Shown piece after piece: positions 45,971-55,879 of a stretch of 55,905 bases of DNA (positions within the stretch are counted from its first letter, which is position 1; every line of letters begins with the position of its first letter). Made by a program: the position numbers and the translations under genes. The DNA comes from Prochlorococcus sp. AG-355-N18 (lineage in GTDB: Bacteria > Cyanobacteriota > Cyanobacteriia > PCC-6307 > Cyanobiaceae), in the NCBI GenBank assembly GCA_003278535.1, contig QCEG01000009.1:1-55905 (forward strand), given 5' to 3'. Under the pieces are notes generated by a model. It ran no database searches, was not told where the DNA came from, and saw only the letters and a list, made by a program, of their open reading frames with translations.

Positions 45971-46770
45971 ATTGGATCGAATTTAGGTTTAAGCTTTAAA
46001 TCATCAACTTGATAAATTTGTCTGCAAGATAAGCTATTAATTGCAACTATTATGTCATCATTTTGAAATTCTGGAGGAATTAATTCTTCTTTTACAATTT
46101 TCAATTTTAAAGCTTGAGAAACCATAATCCCCTCTAAACAGCCGCTCTCTTTTCTAGGAGTAATCCATTGATTATTTCTTTTAATTAGAAGATTAAATGT
46201 ACTTCCACAACAAAGTTCACCTGAGGTATTCAAAAGGATAGAATCATCAAATGATTTTTCATTAGCTTCTGTCAAAACTTGTATTGCCTGATTATATGAA
46301 AATGTTTTGCATTTACTTATAAGACTGAATTCATTTATTTTTTCCGTTTGACTAATACAAACGTTTATCGGATGAAAATTTGGTTTGATTCTATAAAACT
46401 CAAGCCATAAATTGTCCAAATTTTTTGTCTCTAAAGTGCTATCAATTCTTAGTGTTCGACCTTCATTAGTTCCCCGACTATAGTTTATTCTTACTGAAGC
46501 AAATTGATCATTTTTAAGCGATAACTTTTTAATTCCATCGTGAATAAGTTGTCTCAAAGTTAATTTATTTATTTTGAGGTTAATATTTAAAATCTTGCTA
46601 CTTTTTTCTAATCTTTTCAGATGTTCATCAAAAAGAATAGGTTTGTTTTCTTTTATCAAAATGGTTTCAAATATAGCATCTGCAAATTTTAATCCTCTAT
46701 TATTAGCAGCAATAAATATTTTATCAATATCCAACCATTGATACTTGTGCCAGCCTAATGTTTCAATCAT
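45943..46770 (-). CDS. pabC: aminodeoxychorismate lyase-like, class IV aminotransferase fold
   Basis: PLP enzyme predicted to release p-aminobenzoate from 4-amino-4-deoxychorismate for folate synthesis. RGLKFADAIFETI at 25-37 is the class IV start motif. The Schiff-base lysine is probably K155 in KCKTFSYNQA. SGELCCGSTFNL near 183-194 is the usual cofactor-phosphate region. At 275 aa it fits. The folate role rests mainly on its 4-bp overlap with pabB, since class IV members also include branched-chain and D-amino acid transaminases. Confidence 0.87.
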   Translation of the reverse strand: MIETLGWHKYQWLDIDKIFIAANNRGLKFADAIFETILIKENKPILFDEHLKRLEKSSKILNINLKINKLTLRQLIHDGIKKLSLKNDQFASVRINYSRGTNEGRTLRIDSTLETKNLDNLWLEFYRIKPNFHPINVCISQTEKINEFSLISKCKTFSYNQAIQVLTEANEKSFDDSILLNTSGELCCGSTFNLLIKRNNQWITPRKESGCLEGIMVSQALKLKIVKEELIPPEFQNDDIIVAINSLSCRQIYQVDDLKLKPKFDPIYFWDLLYS

Positions 46771-48080
46771 TTTAGTGAATCAATTAATGGTAAAAGTTTC
46801 CACTTTAGTTCATCAGTTTCCTCCTCCGGGTCTGAGTCAATAACTATTCCGCAACCAGCATATATATTGATTTTTTTGTCTTTAATTAAAAATGATCTTA
46901 TTAGTATATTGCTGTCAAACTCTCCATTCCAGTCAAGCTTCAAAAATGCGCCACAGTATGGTCCGCGTTCACATTTTTCTAATTCAAAAAGTCTCTGGCA
47001 TGATCTTAATTTAGGTGCTCCAGTTATAGAGCCCCCAGGCCAACAAGCTTTTAGTAAATCAATCCAGTTCGTGTCTTTTTTTAATTTGCCTCTGATTACT
47101 GAAGTTAGATGATGAACTTTTAAGAAACTTTCAAGTTTTAATATTTCTGGCACCATAATACTTCCTGTTTCGCAAACTTTACTTAAATCATTTCTTATTA
47201 GGTCAACAATCATAATATTTTCGGCTCTATCTTTCTCGTTAGTTATTAAATCGATAGCATTAAGTGCGTCTTGATTTAAATCTTTATCTCTGGATCTAGT
47301 TCCTTTGATAGGTCTTGATTCTACAAAATTTTTATTATCTATTTTTAAAAATCTTTCTGGCGAGGTAGATAATACAGCCTCTTTATAATTATTATTTATT
47401 ATTATTCCTCCAAAGGGAGCTCTTAATTTCCTTCTTATTTTCAAATAAATATCTAGAGGATTATAGTTTTTGGAAGATTCAATTTCGCATTTAGTTGTTA
47501 GGTTTGCTTGAAATATATCTCCTAAGGAAATTAATTTTTTCAATTTTAAAATATTTTTTTGAAATTTTTCAGCCATTTCGTCCAAATTTATTTTTGAAAA
47601 ATCAAAATTCAACTTTGTTTTAATAATATTTTCTTCTTCGATATTTTTTATATTGTTGATTGTGTTTTTATAATTCATCAGTTCAGATGAGTTTGTGCCT
47701 TCGATAATTATTTCTTTTTTTATTAGATTACATTTAATGATTGGATCATATGATGCAATCCATAAAGTTGCCATATTAGATTTTTTCCATGGGTTTTTTG
47801 GTTCTAAGTAAACTCCAGCTTCATAACTTAACCATCCGATCCAAAATCCTTTTTCAATATTTCTTAAATTGTTAAATGGATTATTAGTTTTGTCTAAGTT
47901 ATTGATATCTCTTGATTGGATTATTTTTTTAGGTTTAATTCCTATTATTGACCATTCCCCATTTTCTTTGCCATCGCTATCTAGCCAAGCTAATCCTTTA
48001 TCTCCAAATTTTTTTGTTAGATGATGCGTAATCAGTGCTGGATCTATCCATTTTTCTAGAATTATTTTTTTTATTTTCAT
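46767..48080 (-). CDS. pabB: aminodeoxychorismate synthase component I
   Basis: Chorismate-using enzyme that makes 4-amino-4-deoxychorismate with glutamine-derived ammonia. The PIKGT motif at 257-261, with its lysine, distinguishes PabB from anthranilate synthase TrpE (usually PIAGT). PGGSITGAPK at 348-357 and the metal-site region AENIMIVDLIRNDL complete the chorismate-binding domain. At 437 aa it is a stand-alone component; the glutaminase subunit (PabA or shared TrpG) is not in the window. It has 4-bp overlaps with queC upstream and pabC downstream, so queC-pabB-pabC form one transcript. Confidence 0.93.
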   Translation of the reverse strand: MKIKKIILEKWIDPALITHHLTKKFGDKGLAWLDSDGKENGEWSIIGIKPKKIIQSRDINNLDKTNNPFNNLRNIEKGFWIGWLSYEAGVYLEPKNPWKKSNMATLWIASYDPIIKCNLIKKEIIIEGTNSSELMNYKNTINNIKNIEEENIIKTKLNFDFSKINLDEMAEKFQKNILKLKKLISLGDIFQANLTTKCEIESSKNYNPLDIYLKIRRKLRAPFGGIIINNNYKEAVLSTSPERFLKIDNKNFVESRPIKGTRSRDKDLNQDALNAIDLITNEKDRAENIMIVDLIRNDLSKVCETGSIMVPEILKLESFLKVHHLTSVIRGKLKKDTNWIDLLKACWPGGSITGAPKLRSCQRLFELEKCERGPYCGAFLKLDWNGEFDSNILIRSFLIKDKKINIYAGCGIVIDSDPEEETDELKWKLLPLIDSLK

Positions 48081-48751
48081 TTTTTATTATTGTTATTAAG
48101 CCATTTTTCATAAGCAGCATTTCTAATTCTGCAGCTATCACACTTACCGCATGGTTTTGAATTACCCGAATAACAACTCCATGTTTTATCTAAAGGGACA
48201 TGATTATCAAAAGCTAATTTAATAATTTCCTCTTTATTTAAATCTAATAGTGGTGTCCAAAGTTTTATTGGATTATTTTCTCTTCCTCTTTTGTTGGCTA
48301 AATCTGCTAACTCTTGAAATTTTTTAATGTAGTCAGGTCTGCAATCTGGATAACCAGAATAATCTAGTGCATTAACTCCTAATCCTATAAAATCAGCATC
48401 TATTGCTTCGGCATAACTTAGTGCAACGGAAATAAATATAGTATTTCTCCCAGGAACATAAGTATTAGGAATTTTATTAGTTTGTACTCCTTTTATTGGA
48501 ATATTTTTTTGAGTATCAGTTAATGACGAGCCTCCCCATAAAGATAAGTCAAGCTTAATGATTTTAAATTCGTCGATATCAAAGTGTTTTGCAATTATTG
48601 ATGCAGAATTTAATTCTTTTTTATGACGTTGACCGTAGTCAAATGAAAGGCCAAAAATTTTAGCTTCGGATTTTTTGGCGATACCAGTAACTGTAGAAGA
48701 ATCTAAACCTCCAGATAATAAAACTACTATCGATTTATTTTTAAGAGTCAT
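48077..48751 (-). CDS. queC: 7-cyano-7-deazaguanine synthase
   Basis: ATP-dependent conversion of carboxy-deazaguanine to preQ0 in queuosine synthesis. The PP-loop SGGLDS is at 13-18. GYPDCRPDY near 133-141 is typical. The zinc site is C193, C201, C204 and C207 (CYSGNSKPCGKCDSC). The length is 224 aa. It lies 6 bp after queE and overlaps pabB by 4 bp. Confidence 0.96.
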   Translation of the reverse strand: MTLKNKSIVVLLSGGLDSSTVTGIAKKSEAKIFGLSFDYGQRHKKELNSASIIAKHFDIDEFKIIKLDLSLWGGSSLTDTQKNIPIKGVQTNKIPNTYVPGRNTIFISVALSYAEAIDADFIGLGVNALDYSGYPDCRPDYIKKFQELADLANKRGRENNPIKLWTPLLDLNKEEIIKLAFDNHVPLDKTWSCYSGNSKPCGKCDSCRIRNAAYEKWLNNNNKK

Positions 48752-48757
48752 ATGATT

Positions 48758-49435
48758 TCAATTAATTTTTAAGTATTTGTGGGTTTGAAGGCTCAATTTC
48801 CAATCGGGGTTATTTTTTACGAAATCAATAGCAAGAGAAAAACCATTCGCATTGTTCCATGCTGGCTGTAAATAAAAAATTTTATCTTCTTTTTTTAACC
48901 CATCTTCACTTTTAGAGAGTTGATATTGTTTTAAAGTTTCTTTTTTTATTTGAATAGCAAATTCAATATCTTCTAATTCATTTATGATTATTTTGATCTC
49001 ATTACAGTTTTTTAAAAAATAATTTTTTGGAGGTGAGTGTCTTTTAGGAGATAAAGTAATCCAGTCATAGCTTCCTGATATCGAATTAACTCCACTTGTC
49101 TCAATATGAATCTTCATTGGCTTTTGTTCTTCTCCCATTGTCATTTTTTTTATAGCTTTGCAAAAATTATCCAAGTTATGTTGTAAAGGTTCTCCACCTG
49201 TAATAACGCAAAAAGATGCTCCTTTTTTTCTGGCAATTTTTATGCGATCTATTATTTTTTCAATTGATACAGAAGGGTGTTTTTTCTCGTCCCATGAATT
49301 CTTGGTATCGCACCACGAACATCCAACTTTGCATCCGGCTAATCTTACAAAAAAAGCACTTTTTCCAGCGTGATAACCTTCACCTTGTAATGAATGAAAT
49401 TGTTCGACTAAGGGTAAAAAATTTGTCATTTTCAT
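48758..49435 (-). CDS. queE: 7-carboxy-7-deazaguanine synthase (radical SAM)
   Basis: Radical SAM ring-contraction enzyme that makes 7-carboxy-7-deazaguanine from carboxytetrahydropterin. The cluster cysteines are C35, C39 and C42 (AGCKVGCSWC), the canonical CX3CX2C. FHSLQGEGYHAG at 13-24 and VITGGEPL are typical of the QueE family. The length is 225 aa from the ATG at 49435; a second ATG two codons on is possible. Its neighbours are queC downstream and pyrG upstream on the same strand (18 bp). queD and queF are not in the window. Confidence 0.94.
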   Translation of the reverse strand: MKMTNFLPLVEQFHSLQGEGYHAGKSAFFVRLAGCKVGCSWCDTKNSWDEKKHPSVSIEKIIDRIKIARKKGASFCVITGGEPLQHNLDNFCKAIKKMTMGEEQKPMKIHIETSGVNSISGSYDWITLSPKRHSPPKNYFLKNCNEIKIIINELEDIEFAIQIKKETLKQYQLSKSEDGLKKEDKIFYLQPAWNNANGFSLAIDFVKNNPDWKLSLQTHKYLKIN

Positions 49436-49453
49436 TCAAAAAAATAAAGAATA

Positions 49454-51064
49454 TTAATTTGATTGAGTTAACTTATCTTGAGAGGCTTTTATTAATCCTT
49501 TAAATAAAGGATGAGGTTTGCCAGGTCTTGATAAAAACTCAGGATGATATTGACAGGCTAAGAAGTATGGATGATTTTCTAATTCAATTAACTCAACTAA
49601 TCTGCCATCTGGTGATGTACCACTAATTTTGTATCCAGAATCTAAAAAACTTTGTTTGTAGTAATTATTAAATTCGTATCTATGCCGATGTCTCTCATAA
49701 ATAACATCCTCATCATATAAGTTTTTTCCAGTTGTATTTTTTGTCAGTCTACATGGATAAACTCCAAGTCTCATTGTCCCACCTAAATCAACTACATCTT
49801 CCTGTTCTGGTAATAAATGTATCACTGGATTTGGAGTGTTTGGGTCTAGTTCTGAACTAGATGCATCTGGAAGATTAGCTACATTCCTGGCCCATTCTAT
49901 AACTGCACATTGCATGCCAAGGCACAAACCTAAAAAGGGAATTTTATTTTCTCTTGCGAATTTTATAGCCGAAATTTTTCCATTTACTCCTCTATTGCCA
50001 AATCCCCCGGGTACGACAATTGCATCAACTTCATTTAAGTAAGTTTCTGCTGAATTTTTTTCTATCATTTCAGCACTTACCCAATGTAAATCTAATAAAG
50101 CCCTTTGTTCAATGCATGCATGTCTTAAAGCTTCAACAACGGATAAATATGCATCTCCAAGTTCAATATATTTGCCTACAAGTGCAACTTTTATTGGATC
50201 TCCAGGATTTCTTAGGTTGTGTATTAGTTGCTCCCAATTTTTCAAATCACATTTTTTATCTTCAAGGTCTAAATACTTCAAGGTTTCTTTGCATAAACCT
50301 TCTTGTTTTAAAGAAAGAGGTACAGAATATATACTGTCTGCGTCTAAAGCTTCAATTACAGAGTTGATACTGACACCGCAAAAACCACTAAGCTTTTTTT
50401 TAAGAGCTTCATTGATAGATTTATCACTTCGGCATACAAGTAAATCTGGCTGAATTCCAATTGATCTTAATTCTTTCACTGAATGTTGTGTTGGTTTAGT
50501 TTTTATTTCCCCAGAGGTTTTGATGTAAGGAAGTAATGTTACGTGTATGTATGCAACATCGTTCCTATTGACATCATTTTTGAATTCTCTTATTGCCTCT
50601 AAAAAAGGCAGAGATTCAATATCACCAACTGTTCCACCAATTTCAGTAATAATAATATCTGCATTGCTGTTAGCGGCTACTCTATGAATCCTTTCTCTAA
50701 TTTCTCCCGTTATGTGAGGTATTACTTGCACAGTTCCACCGTTATAATTGCCTCTTCTTTCTTTATTAATAACTGCTTGATAAATAGATCCCGTAGTCAC
50801 ACTATTTAACCTAGTCATTGCAGTATCAGTAAATCTTTCATAGTGACCTAAATCTAGATCGGTTTCAGCCCCATCTTCGGTTACAAATACTTCTCCATGT
50901 TGAAAAGGGCTCATTGTTCCTGGATCAACATTTAGATATGGATCTAGTTTTAATATTGAAACACTATATCCTCTAGATTTTAATAATCTTCCTAGGCTTG
51001 CAGCTACAATCCCTTTACCAATGCTAGAAACTACTCCTCCGGTGACAAATACAAATTTTGACAT
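49454..51064 (-). CDS. pyrG: CTP synthase
   Basis: Makes CTP from UTP, ATP and glutamine. The synthetase domain begins [18 protein letters not shown] with its P-loop at 9-18. The class I glutaminase has the nucleophile C381 in LGLCLGMQC with H507 and E509 in YHPEF. At 536 aa it has normal length. It starts at the ATG at 51064 and is followed 18 bp later by queE on the same strand. An AAGGAGG word lies on the minus strand near 51087-51093, rather far from the ATG to act as its ribosome-binding site. Confidence 0.98.
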   Translation of the reverse strand: MSKFVFVTGGVVSSIGKGIVAASLGRLLKSRGYSVSILKLDPYLNVDPGTMSPFQHGEVFVTEDGAETDLDLGHYERFTDTAMTRLNSVTTGSIYQAVINKERRGNYNGGTVQVIPHITGEIRERIHRVAANSNADIIITEIGGTVGDIESLPFLEAIREFKNDVNRNDVAYIHVTLLPYIKTSGEIKTKPTQHSVKELRSIGIQPDLLVCRSDKSINEALKKKLSGFCGVSINSVIEALDADSIYSVPLSLKQEGLCKETLKYLDLEDKKCDLKNWEQLIHNLRNPGDPIKVALVGKYIELGDAYLSVVEALRHACIEQRALLDLHWVSAEMIEKNSAETYLNEVDAIVVPGGFGNRGVNGKISAIKFARENKIPFLGLCLGMQCAVIEWARNVANLPDASSSELDPNTPNPVIHLLPEQEDVVDLGGTMRLGVYPCRLTKNTTGKNLYDEDVIYERHRHRYEFNNYYKQSFLDSGYKISGTSPDGRLVELIELENHPYFLACQYHPEFLSRPGKPHPLFKGLIKASQDKLTQSN

Positions 51065-51139
51065 TAAATATTTTTAATTAAGCACAGCCTCCTTATATTT
51101 TATTTAAACAAAAAACTTTTAGAACATCCATATATATTC

Positions 51140-52936
51140 TTATTCATCAATTGTTATTTCAATATCTAATTCTTTTAATTGTGATTCAGAGACATTGGAA
51201 GGTGCATTTGTGAGAAGACATTTTGCTTGTTGATTTTTTGGAAACGCAATGGTTTCTCTGATTGAATCTGCACCAATGATCAGCATGGTAATACGATCCA
51301 ATCCAAACGCTATTCCACCATGAGGAGGAGCCCCCATTTCTAAGGCTTCTATTAAAAATCCAAATTTTTCATCAATCTCTTTATCAGTAAGTCCTACCGT
51401 TTTCAGAACCTGTCTTTGTAAGTTCGCCTCATGAATACGTAGAGAGCCACCTCCTAACTCCAATCCATTAAGAACTAAGTCATAAGCATTTGCTATAGAG
51501 CTCTCAATTTCTTTTTTCAAGTTTTCAGAATCTTTAGATTTTATATTTTTTGGAGAACAAAAAGGATGATGTAAAGCTTCATATCTATTTTCATCTTCAT
51601 TTCTCTCAAACATAGGAAAGTCTGTTACCCATAAGAAATTCCATTTGCTTTTATCTATGAGATTTAATTCTTTTGCGATATATTGTCTAACCCTATCTAA
51701 TGACTGATTGACAATTTGTTTATCTCCAGCTCCTAAGAGGATTAAGTCTCCATCTTTTGCTTCTGTGATTTTTAAAATATCAGCTATATGCTCTTCACTT
51801 AAATTATTTTTAATTGCCCCAATAGTCTCAAGCTCATCTCCTTTGATCCTTATAAAGGCTAAACCACCAGCTCCTGCGTCTTGAGCTACTTTGAAGATGT
51901 CACCTCCCGGTTTAATTCTTACGTTGCTAATACTTGAATTACCTCCTTTGACTGTTATGGATTTTATATACCCTCCAGACTTAATTGCCTTGGTGAAAAT
52001 ATTAAATCCAATATTACCTAATACTCCTCCTAAATCTTTCAATAACATTTGATATCTAGTATCTGGTCTATCAGTGCCGTAATTATCCATTGCTGCCTGC
52101 CATGTCATTCTTGGAAAAGCATTATTAAAATTAATATTTAACACTTTTTTCCATATTTTTTTTATGAGACTTTCATTAAAAGAAATTATTTCTTCTTCAC
52201 TAATAAAGCTCATCTCAATATCTAATTGAGTAAACTCTGGCTGTCTATCTGCCCTTAAGTCTTCATCACGGAAACATTTTGCGATTTGATAATACTTATC
52301 TAAGCCCCCAACCATTAAAAGTTGTTTAAAGAGTTGTGGGGATTGAGGTAAAGCAAAAAATTCTCCATTTGAAAGACGTGCCGGAACAAGAAAATCGCGA
52401 GCCCCTTCAGGAGTTGACTTTGTAAGTAATGGGGTCTCTACTTCTGTAAATCCAAAATTATCAAGAAATTCTCTAGCAACTTTAATAATCTTATGTCTTG
52501 TTTTTAAATTTTCTAGTAATTTTCCCCTTCTTAAATCAAGGTATCTATATTTTAATCTGAGTTCCTCTTTTGTATTTTCATAATCATGTATAGATACTGG
52601 AAAAGGTAAGTTGTTTTTAATTTGGTTGAGAATTTGCAAATCTTTAACCTTAAGCTCTAACTCTCCAGTACTTAAATTTGTATTTATGGAATCTTTGGGC
52701 CTTTCATTAATAATTCCGCTGACCATTATTACTGTTTCATTTCTTAGAGTTTCTGCCTGTTTAAATAGATCTGCACCATCATCGGGGTTAATTGTTATTT
52801 GTAGGAATCCACTATAGTCTCTTAAATCAATAAAAATTACACCACCATGATCTCTTCTTCTATCTACCCATCCGCATAAATTAACTAATTTACCAATATC
52901 TGTATTATTGAGTTCTTCACAAATTTTGTTTCTCAT
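51140..52936 (-). CDS. aspS: aspartyl-tRNA synthetase
   Basis: Class II synthetase of bacterial type, 598 aa. An OB-fold anticodon domain ([20 protein letters not shown] near 21-40) is followed by the catalytic domain with motif 2 [14 protein letters not shown] near 217-230, the GAD-type insertion around 290-410, and motif 3 [12 protein letters not shown] near the C-terminus. Discriminating versus non-discriminating (Asp/Asn) specificity cannot be read with confidence. The ATG is at 52936. It lies upstream of pyrG with a 75-bp gap. Confidence 0.97.
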   Translation of the reverse strand: MRNKICEELNNTDIGKLVNLCGWVDRRRDHGGVIFIDLRDYSGFLQITINPDDGADLFKQAETLRNETVIMVSGIINERPKDSINTNLSTGELELKVKDLQILNQIKNNLPFPVSIHDYENTKEELRLKYRYLDLRRGKLLENLKTRHKIIKVAREFLDNFGFTEVETPLLTKSTPEGARDFLVPARLSNGEFFALPQSPQLFKQLLMVGGLDKYYQIAKCFRDEDLRADRQPEFTQLDIEMSFISEEEIISFNESLIKKIWKKVLNINFNNAFPRMTWQAAMDNYGTDRPDTRYQMLLKDLGGVLGNIGFNIFTKAIKSGGYIKSITVKGGNSSISNVRIKPGGDIFKVAQDAGAGGLAFIRIKGDELETIGAIKNNLSEEHIADILKITEAKDGDLILLGAGDKQIVNQSLDRVRQYIAKELNLIDKSKWNFLWVTDFPMFERNEDENRYEALHHPFCSPKNIKSKDSENLKKEIESSIANAYDLVLNGLELGGGSLRIHEANLQRQVLKTVGLTDKEIDEKFGFLIEALEMGAPPHGGIAFGLDRITMLIIGADSIRETIAFPKNQQAKCLLTNAPSNVSESQLKELDIEITIDE

Positions 52937-52991
52937 CTAAGTATGGTTTATTTATCAATAACTTATAATAATTCTTTAAGGGTAAATTTAG

Positions 52992-54104
52992 TTAATAATT
53001 CTTTTTATAAAACGCTCTTTTTGTTATAACCCCGTTGAATTTTCTGCCTCTTATTAATATTTCAACTTCATTATTTATTAAGGCATGCGAAGTATTGATG
53101 TATGCAAAAGCAATAGCTTGTTGTTTAGTTGGAGACCAACTGCCGCTAGTGATAGTTCCAATATTCTCATCACCTTTAAGCACTGCGCACCCTTTTCTTC
53201 CTATTGCTTTACCTTTTATAGAGAGACCAACTAACTTTTTTTGAATGCCTAATCTTGACTGCTCTTCAAGAACTCTTCTGCCAATGAATTCGTGATTATT
53301 TTCTAGATGTACTAGCCATCCTAACCCTGCTTCATATGGAGAAGTTTCTTCATTTATGTCTTGTCCATAAAGATGCATGCCTGCTTCAAGTCTAAGCGTA
53401 TCTCTAGCTCCTAAACCACAAGGTGCAACATTTTTAGAAATTGAGAAATCCCATAAATTAATTGCTGCTTTTTTAGATAAAAGTATTTCTAGACCATTTT
53501 CCCCCGTATAGCCTGTCTTTGAAAAGAAAATTTTTTCCTTAGGCGAAATATGTTCAAAAATTTTATATTCGCATCCAAAGTTAGGGATATGTGAGATCGA
53601 AGATTCAATCCATTCTTCAAATAAGCCGAATGAGTTTTTTCCCTGTAGTGCTAAAAGTACTTTGTCTTTTTTAAAGTTTGTTATCGAAATTTCAGACATA
53701 TTTAAATTATTTTTTATCCACTGAAAATCTTCTTCATATCTACTTGCATTAACTATTAACAATAATTCTGATATATCATTTTTTTGTATACCAAGGTCAT
53801 AAATTATTAAGTCATCTATTATTCCTCCTTTATCATTGAGCATTACTGTATAAAGCCCCTGACCTTCACAAAAGGAGTATAAATTAGTAGGAAAAAGTTT
53901 TTGGACATAATCCTTTGGATTGATTCCCTTGATAGAAATCACTCCCATGTGAGAAATATCAAATAATCCTGCTGAATATCTAACTGATTCATGCTCTTTA
54001 ATTAATCCTGAAAATGATATGGGCATTTCCCAACCTGCAAAATCCACTAATTTTGCATTGGATTCAACATATTTTGAATTAAGAGGACTTTTTAGCAAAT
54101 CCAT
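52992..54104 (-). CDS. gcvT: glycine cleavage system T protein (aminomethyltransferase)
   Basis: Transfers the methylene unit from lipoylated H protein to THF in glycine cleavage, important for photorespiratory glycine. [14 protein letters not shown] near 18-31 and [12 protein letters not shown] near 48-59 are diagnostic, as are [16 protein letters not shown] near 232-247 and the C-terminal ITSGSWSPT. The length is 370 aa. gcvP and gcvH are not nearby. Only 50 bp separate its ATG from the speB stop, leaving no room for a glycine riboswitch. Confidence 0.96.
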   Translation of the reverse strand: MDLLKSPLNSKYVESNAKLVDFAGWEMPISFSGLIKEHESVRYSAGLFDISHMGVISIKGINPKDYVQKLFPTNLYSFCEGQGLYTVMLNDKGGIIDDLIIYDLGIQKNDISELLLIVNASRYEEDFQWIKNNLNMSEISITNFKKDKVLLALQGKNSFGLFEEWIESSISHIPNFGCEYKIFEHISPKEKIFFSKTGYTGENGLEILLSKKAAINLWDFSISKNVAPCGLGARDTLRLEAGMHLYGQDINEETSPYEAGLGWLVHLENNHEFIGRRVLEEQSRLGIQKKLVGLSIKGKAIGRKGCAVLKGDENIGTITSGSWSPTKQQAIAFAYINTSHALINNEVEILIRGRKFNGVITKRAFYKKNY

Positions 54105-54154
54105 GAAATATTTAGTTTCTATTTAGTATTTTTACACTTTAGTTTAGAAATTTT

Positions 54155-55036
54155 TTATTGCATATTTTCTAATGACAAAATTAAGCTTCTAAGTACTTTG
54201 GCTGCAACTATGCTACTTACTCCGCTTCTATCAATTTCTGGAGATAATTCCACAATATCTGATCCCACGATTCTAAGGTCTTTTAAAGTTTTAAGTATCT
54301 CTTCAAAATCATTCCAAAAAAATCCTCCCGGTTCTGGAGTGCCCGTCCCTGCTAATAAACTGGGATCAAACCAATCTAAATCTATTGTTAAATAGATTGG
54401 AGACTTAGCGTATGGAAGAAGAGCTTGTTTTAACTCATATGTATTTCCGCCTGGACAAAAGTTAACTAATTGGTTGTTGTTATGCATTATTTCAAATTCT
54501 TCCTTAGTCCCACTTCTAATTCCTACTTGCAAAATTTTCTTTTCAGGTAGCACCTCTAAGCACCTTTTCATAGTACAAGCATGACTATTTTCATTTCCTA
54601 TATATGATTCTCTTAAATCTGCATGAGCATCAAGTTGAACCAATATCAAATCTGGATATTTTTTTACTAATGCTTCAATTGTACCTCTTGTAATAGAGTG
54701 TTCGCCGCCAAGCATAATAGGACTAAGGCGTTTACTAATTAAATAATTTGTTGCTGATTTAACCGATTCAATAACGGACTTTGAGTCATTTTTATCAATT
54801 AGTATTGATCCAAAATCAACATACATAATATCCTCTAAGTCTTTTTTTATTTTTGGACAATATGTTTCTAAACAAGAACTGACTTGTCTTATTGCTTCTG
54901 GACCAAATCTTGCTCCTGGTTTAAACGAACATGTCCCGTCATAATTAACACCAAATATTCCAATTGAGCAATTTTCGGGACTTCTTTTTGCTCCCATAAA
55001 AATTGCATTTTCGTTATCAAATAAATTTTTTGTCAT
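54155..55036 (-). CDS. speB: agmatinase / ureohydrolase family
   Basis: Mn-dependent ureohydrolase, most likely splitting agmatine into putrescine and urea. All six metal ligands are present: H113 (GGEHS), D136, H138 and D140 (LDAHADLR), D219 and D221 (IDLDWFDPS). TGTPEPGG at 231-238 completes the signature. The length is 293 aa. It starts one base after the speE stop codon, so speE-speB form a polyamine pair. Agmatine rather than another guanidino substrate is inferred from the neighbour. Confidence 0.9.
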   Translation of the reverse strand: MTKNLFDNENAIFMGAKRSPENCSIGIFGVNYDGTCSFKPGARFGPEAIRQVSSCLETYCPKIKKDLEDIMYVDFGSILIDKNDSKSVIESVKSATNYLISKRLSPIMLGGEHSITRGTIEALVKKYPDLILVQLDAHADLRESYIGNENSHACTMKRCLEVLPEKKILQVGIRSGTKEEFEIMHNNNQLVNFCPGGNTYELKQALLPYAKSPIYLTIDLDWFDPSLLAGTGTPEPGGFFWNDFEEILKTLKDLRIVGSDIVELSPEIDRSGVSSIVAAKVLRSLILSLENMQ

Positions 55037-55037
55037 C

Positions 55038-55751
55038 TTATGAATCTAGTTCTTTTACAATTTTATTTGGCATCATTTTGAATGCTGCATTTTGAAAATT
55101 TAAATTCCAAATATCACATCCTTTTTCTATTTTTAGGACTTCAGCATAATTTTGCTTTGATAAATTTAGATCTTCTGAAGAAGAAAATGTCCAACTCCAA
55201 ATCCCGCTTGGATATATAGGCACAAAGGAATACATAGTTTCAGAAACTTTAAATATATTTTTTAGGCTTTTCAAAATATTTATGTGAATATTTTTGAAGG
55301 ATTCAGGAGATTCGCTTTGTGTTGCTAATATTCCCTTTGGTGTAAGTATTCTTTTACATTCTTTATAAAAAGAATCTGAAAATAATAAATTTGAAAATTC
55401 TGAGGGATCTGAACAATCTATAAATATAACGTCGTAAAAATTATCTCTTGTTTTTTTTACCCATCTAACACCATCATCAACATGTATTTCTAATCTTTTG
55501 TCATTCCATGCTTCGCCTCCAATTTCTTTTAGATATTTTTTAGATATTTTGATTACCTCCTCATCAATTTCTACTAGATCAATTTTTGATATTTGAGAGT
55601 ATTTAACGCATTCCCTTACAGTACCTCCGTCACCACCGCCAATAATAAGTACATTAGATTTTTCGTCAATGCTACTTAATGCAGGATGCACAAGACACTC
55701 ATGATAATATTTCTCGTCTTTTAATGATGTCATCCAGCAATCATCTAACAT
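55038..55751 (-). CDS. speE: spermidine synthase, main frame (5' part out of frame)
   Basis: Aminopropyltransferase of the SpeE family. The main frame has the SAM-fold motifs LIIGGGDGGTVRECVKY (about 36-52 from this ATG), DLVEIDEEVI and FIDCSDPSEF. The open frame continues upstream to an in-frame TAA at 55805-55803 and includes IIVIENEYYGKSL, but holds no ATG, GTG or TTG before 55751. From 55751 the product is 237 aa, roughly 45 residues short of the usual ~280, lacking the N-terminal beta-strand region. That missing region is encoded just upstream in another frame (next entry). The gene is therefore frameshifted, by mutation or sequencing error. It precedes speB by 1 bp. Confidence 0.85.
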   Translation of the reverse strand: MLDDCWMTSLKDEKYYHECLVHPALSSIDEKSNVLIIGGGDGGTVRECVKYSQISKIDLVEIDEEVIKISKKYLKEIGGEAWNDKRLEIHVDDGVRWVKKTRDNFYDVIFIDCSDPSEFSNLLFSDSFYKECKRILTPKGILATQSESPESFKNIHINILKSLKNIFKVSETMYSFVPIYPSGIWSWTFSSSEDLNLSKQNYAEVLKIEKGCDIWNLNFQNAAFKMMPNKIVKELDS

Positions 55752-55753
55752 TA

Positions 55754-55879
55754 AAGATTTACCATAATATTCATTTTCAATAACAATAATTTTGAGGTTT
55801 TTTTATTTAGAATTTTCCCGTTTAGGCCGAATCTTGAGCCTTTATGATATTCATCTATCCATGTTGTAATATTTGTCAT
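55754..55879 (-). pseudogene. out-of-frame N-terminal segment of speE
   Basis: From the ATG at 55879 the minus strand reads MTNITTWIDEYHKGSRFGLN and on to KILNKKTSK, a classic cyanobacterial spermidine synthase N-terminus. It then runs into unrelated residues and stops at the TAA at 55753-55751. The family's conserved Tyr-Gln step before the IIVIEN strand is missing at the break, near 55785-55800. A deletion of about 10 bp there would restore both frame and residues. A one-base loss in the 7-A run (55798-55804 on this strand) would also restore frame but not the Tyr-Gln. Confidence 0.75.

Noticed and set aside
54105..54154. Glycine riboswitch before gcvT
   Set aside because: Only 50 bp separate gcvT from speB, too short for the aptamer, and no conserved core was seen.
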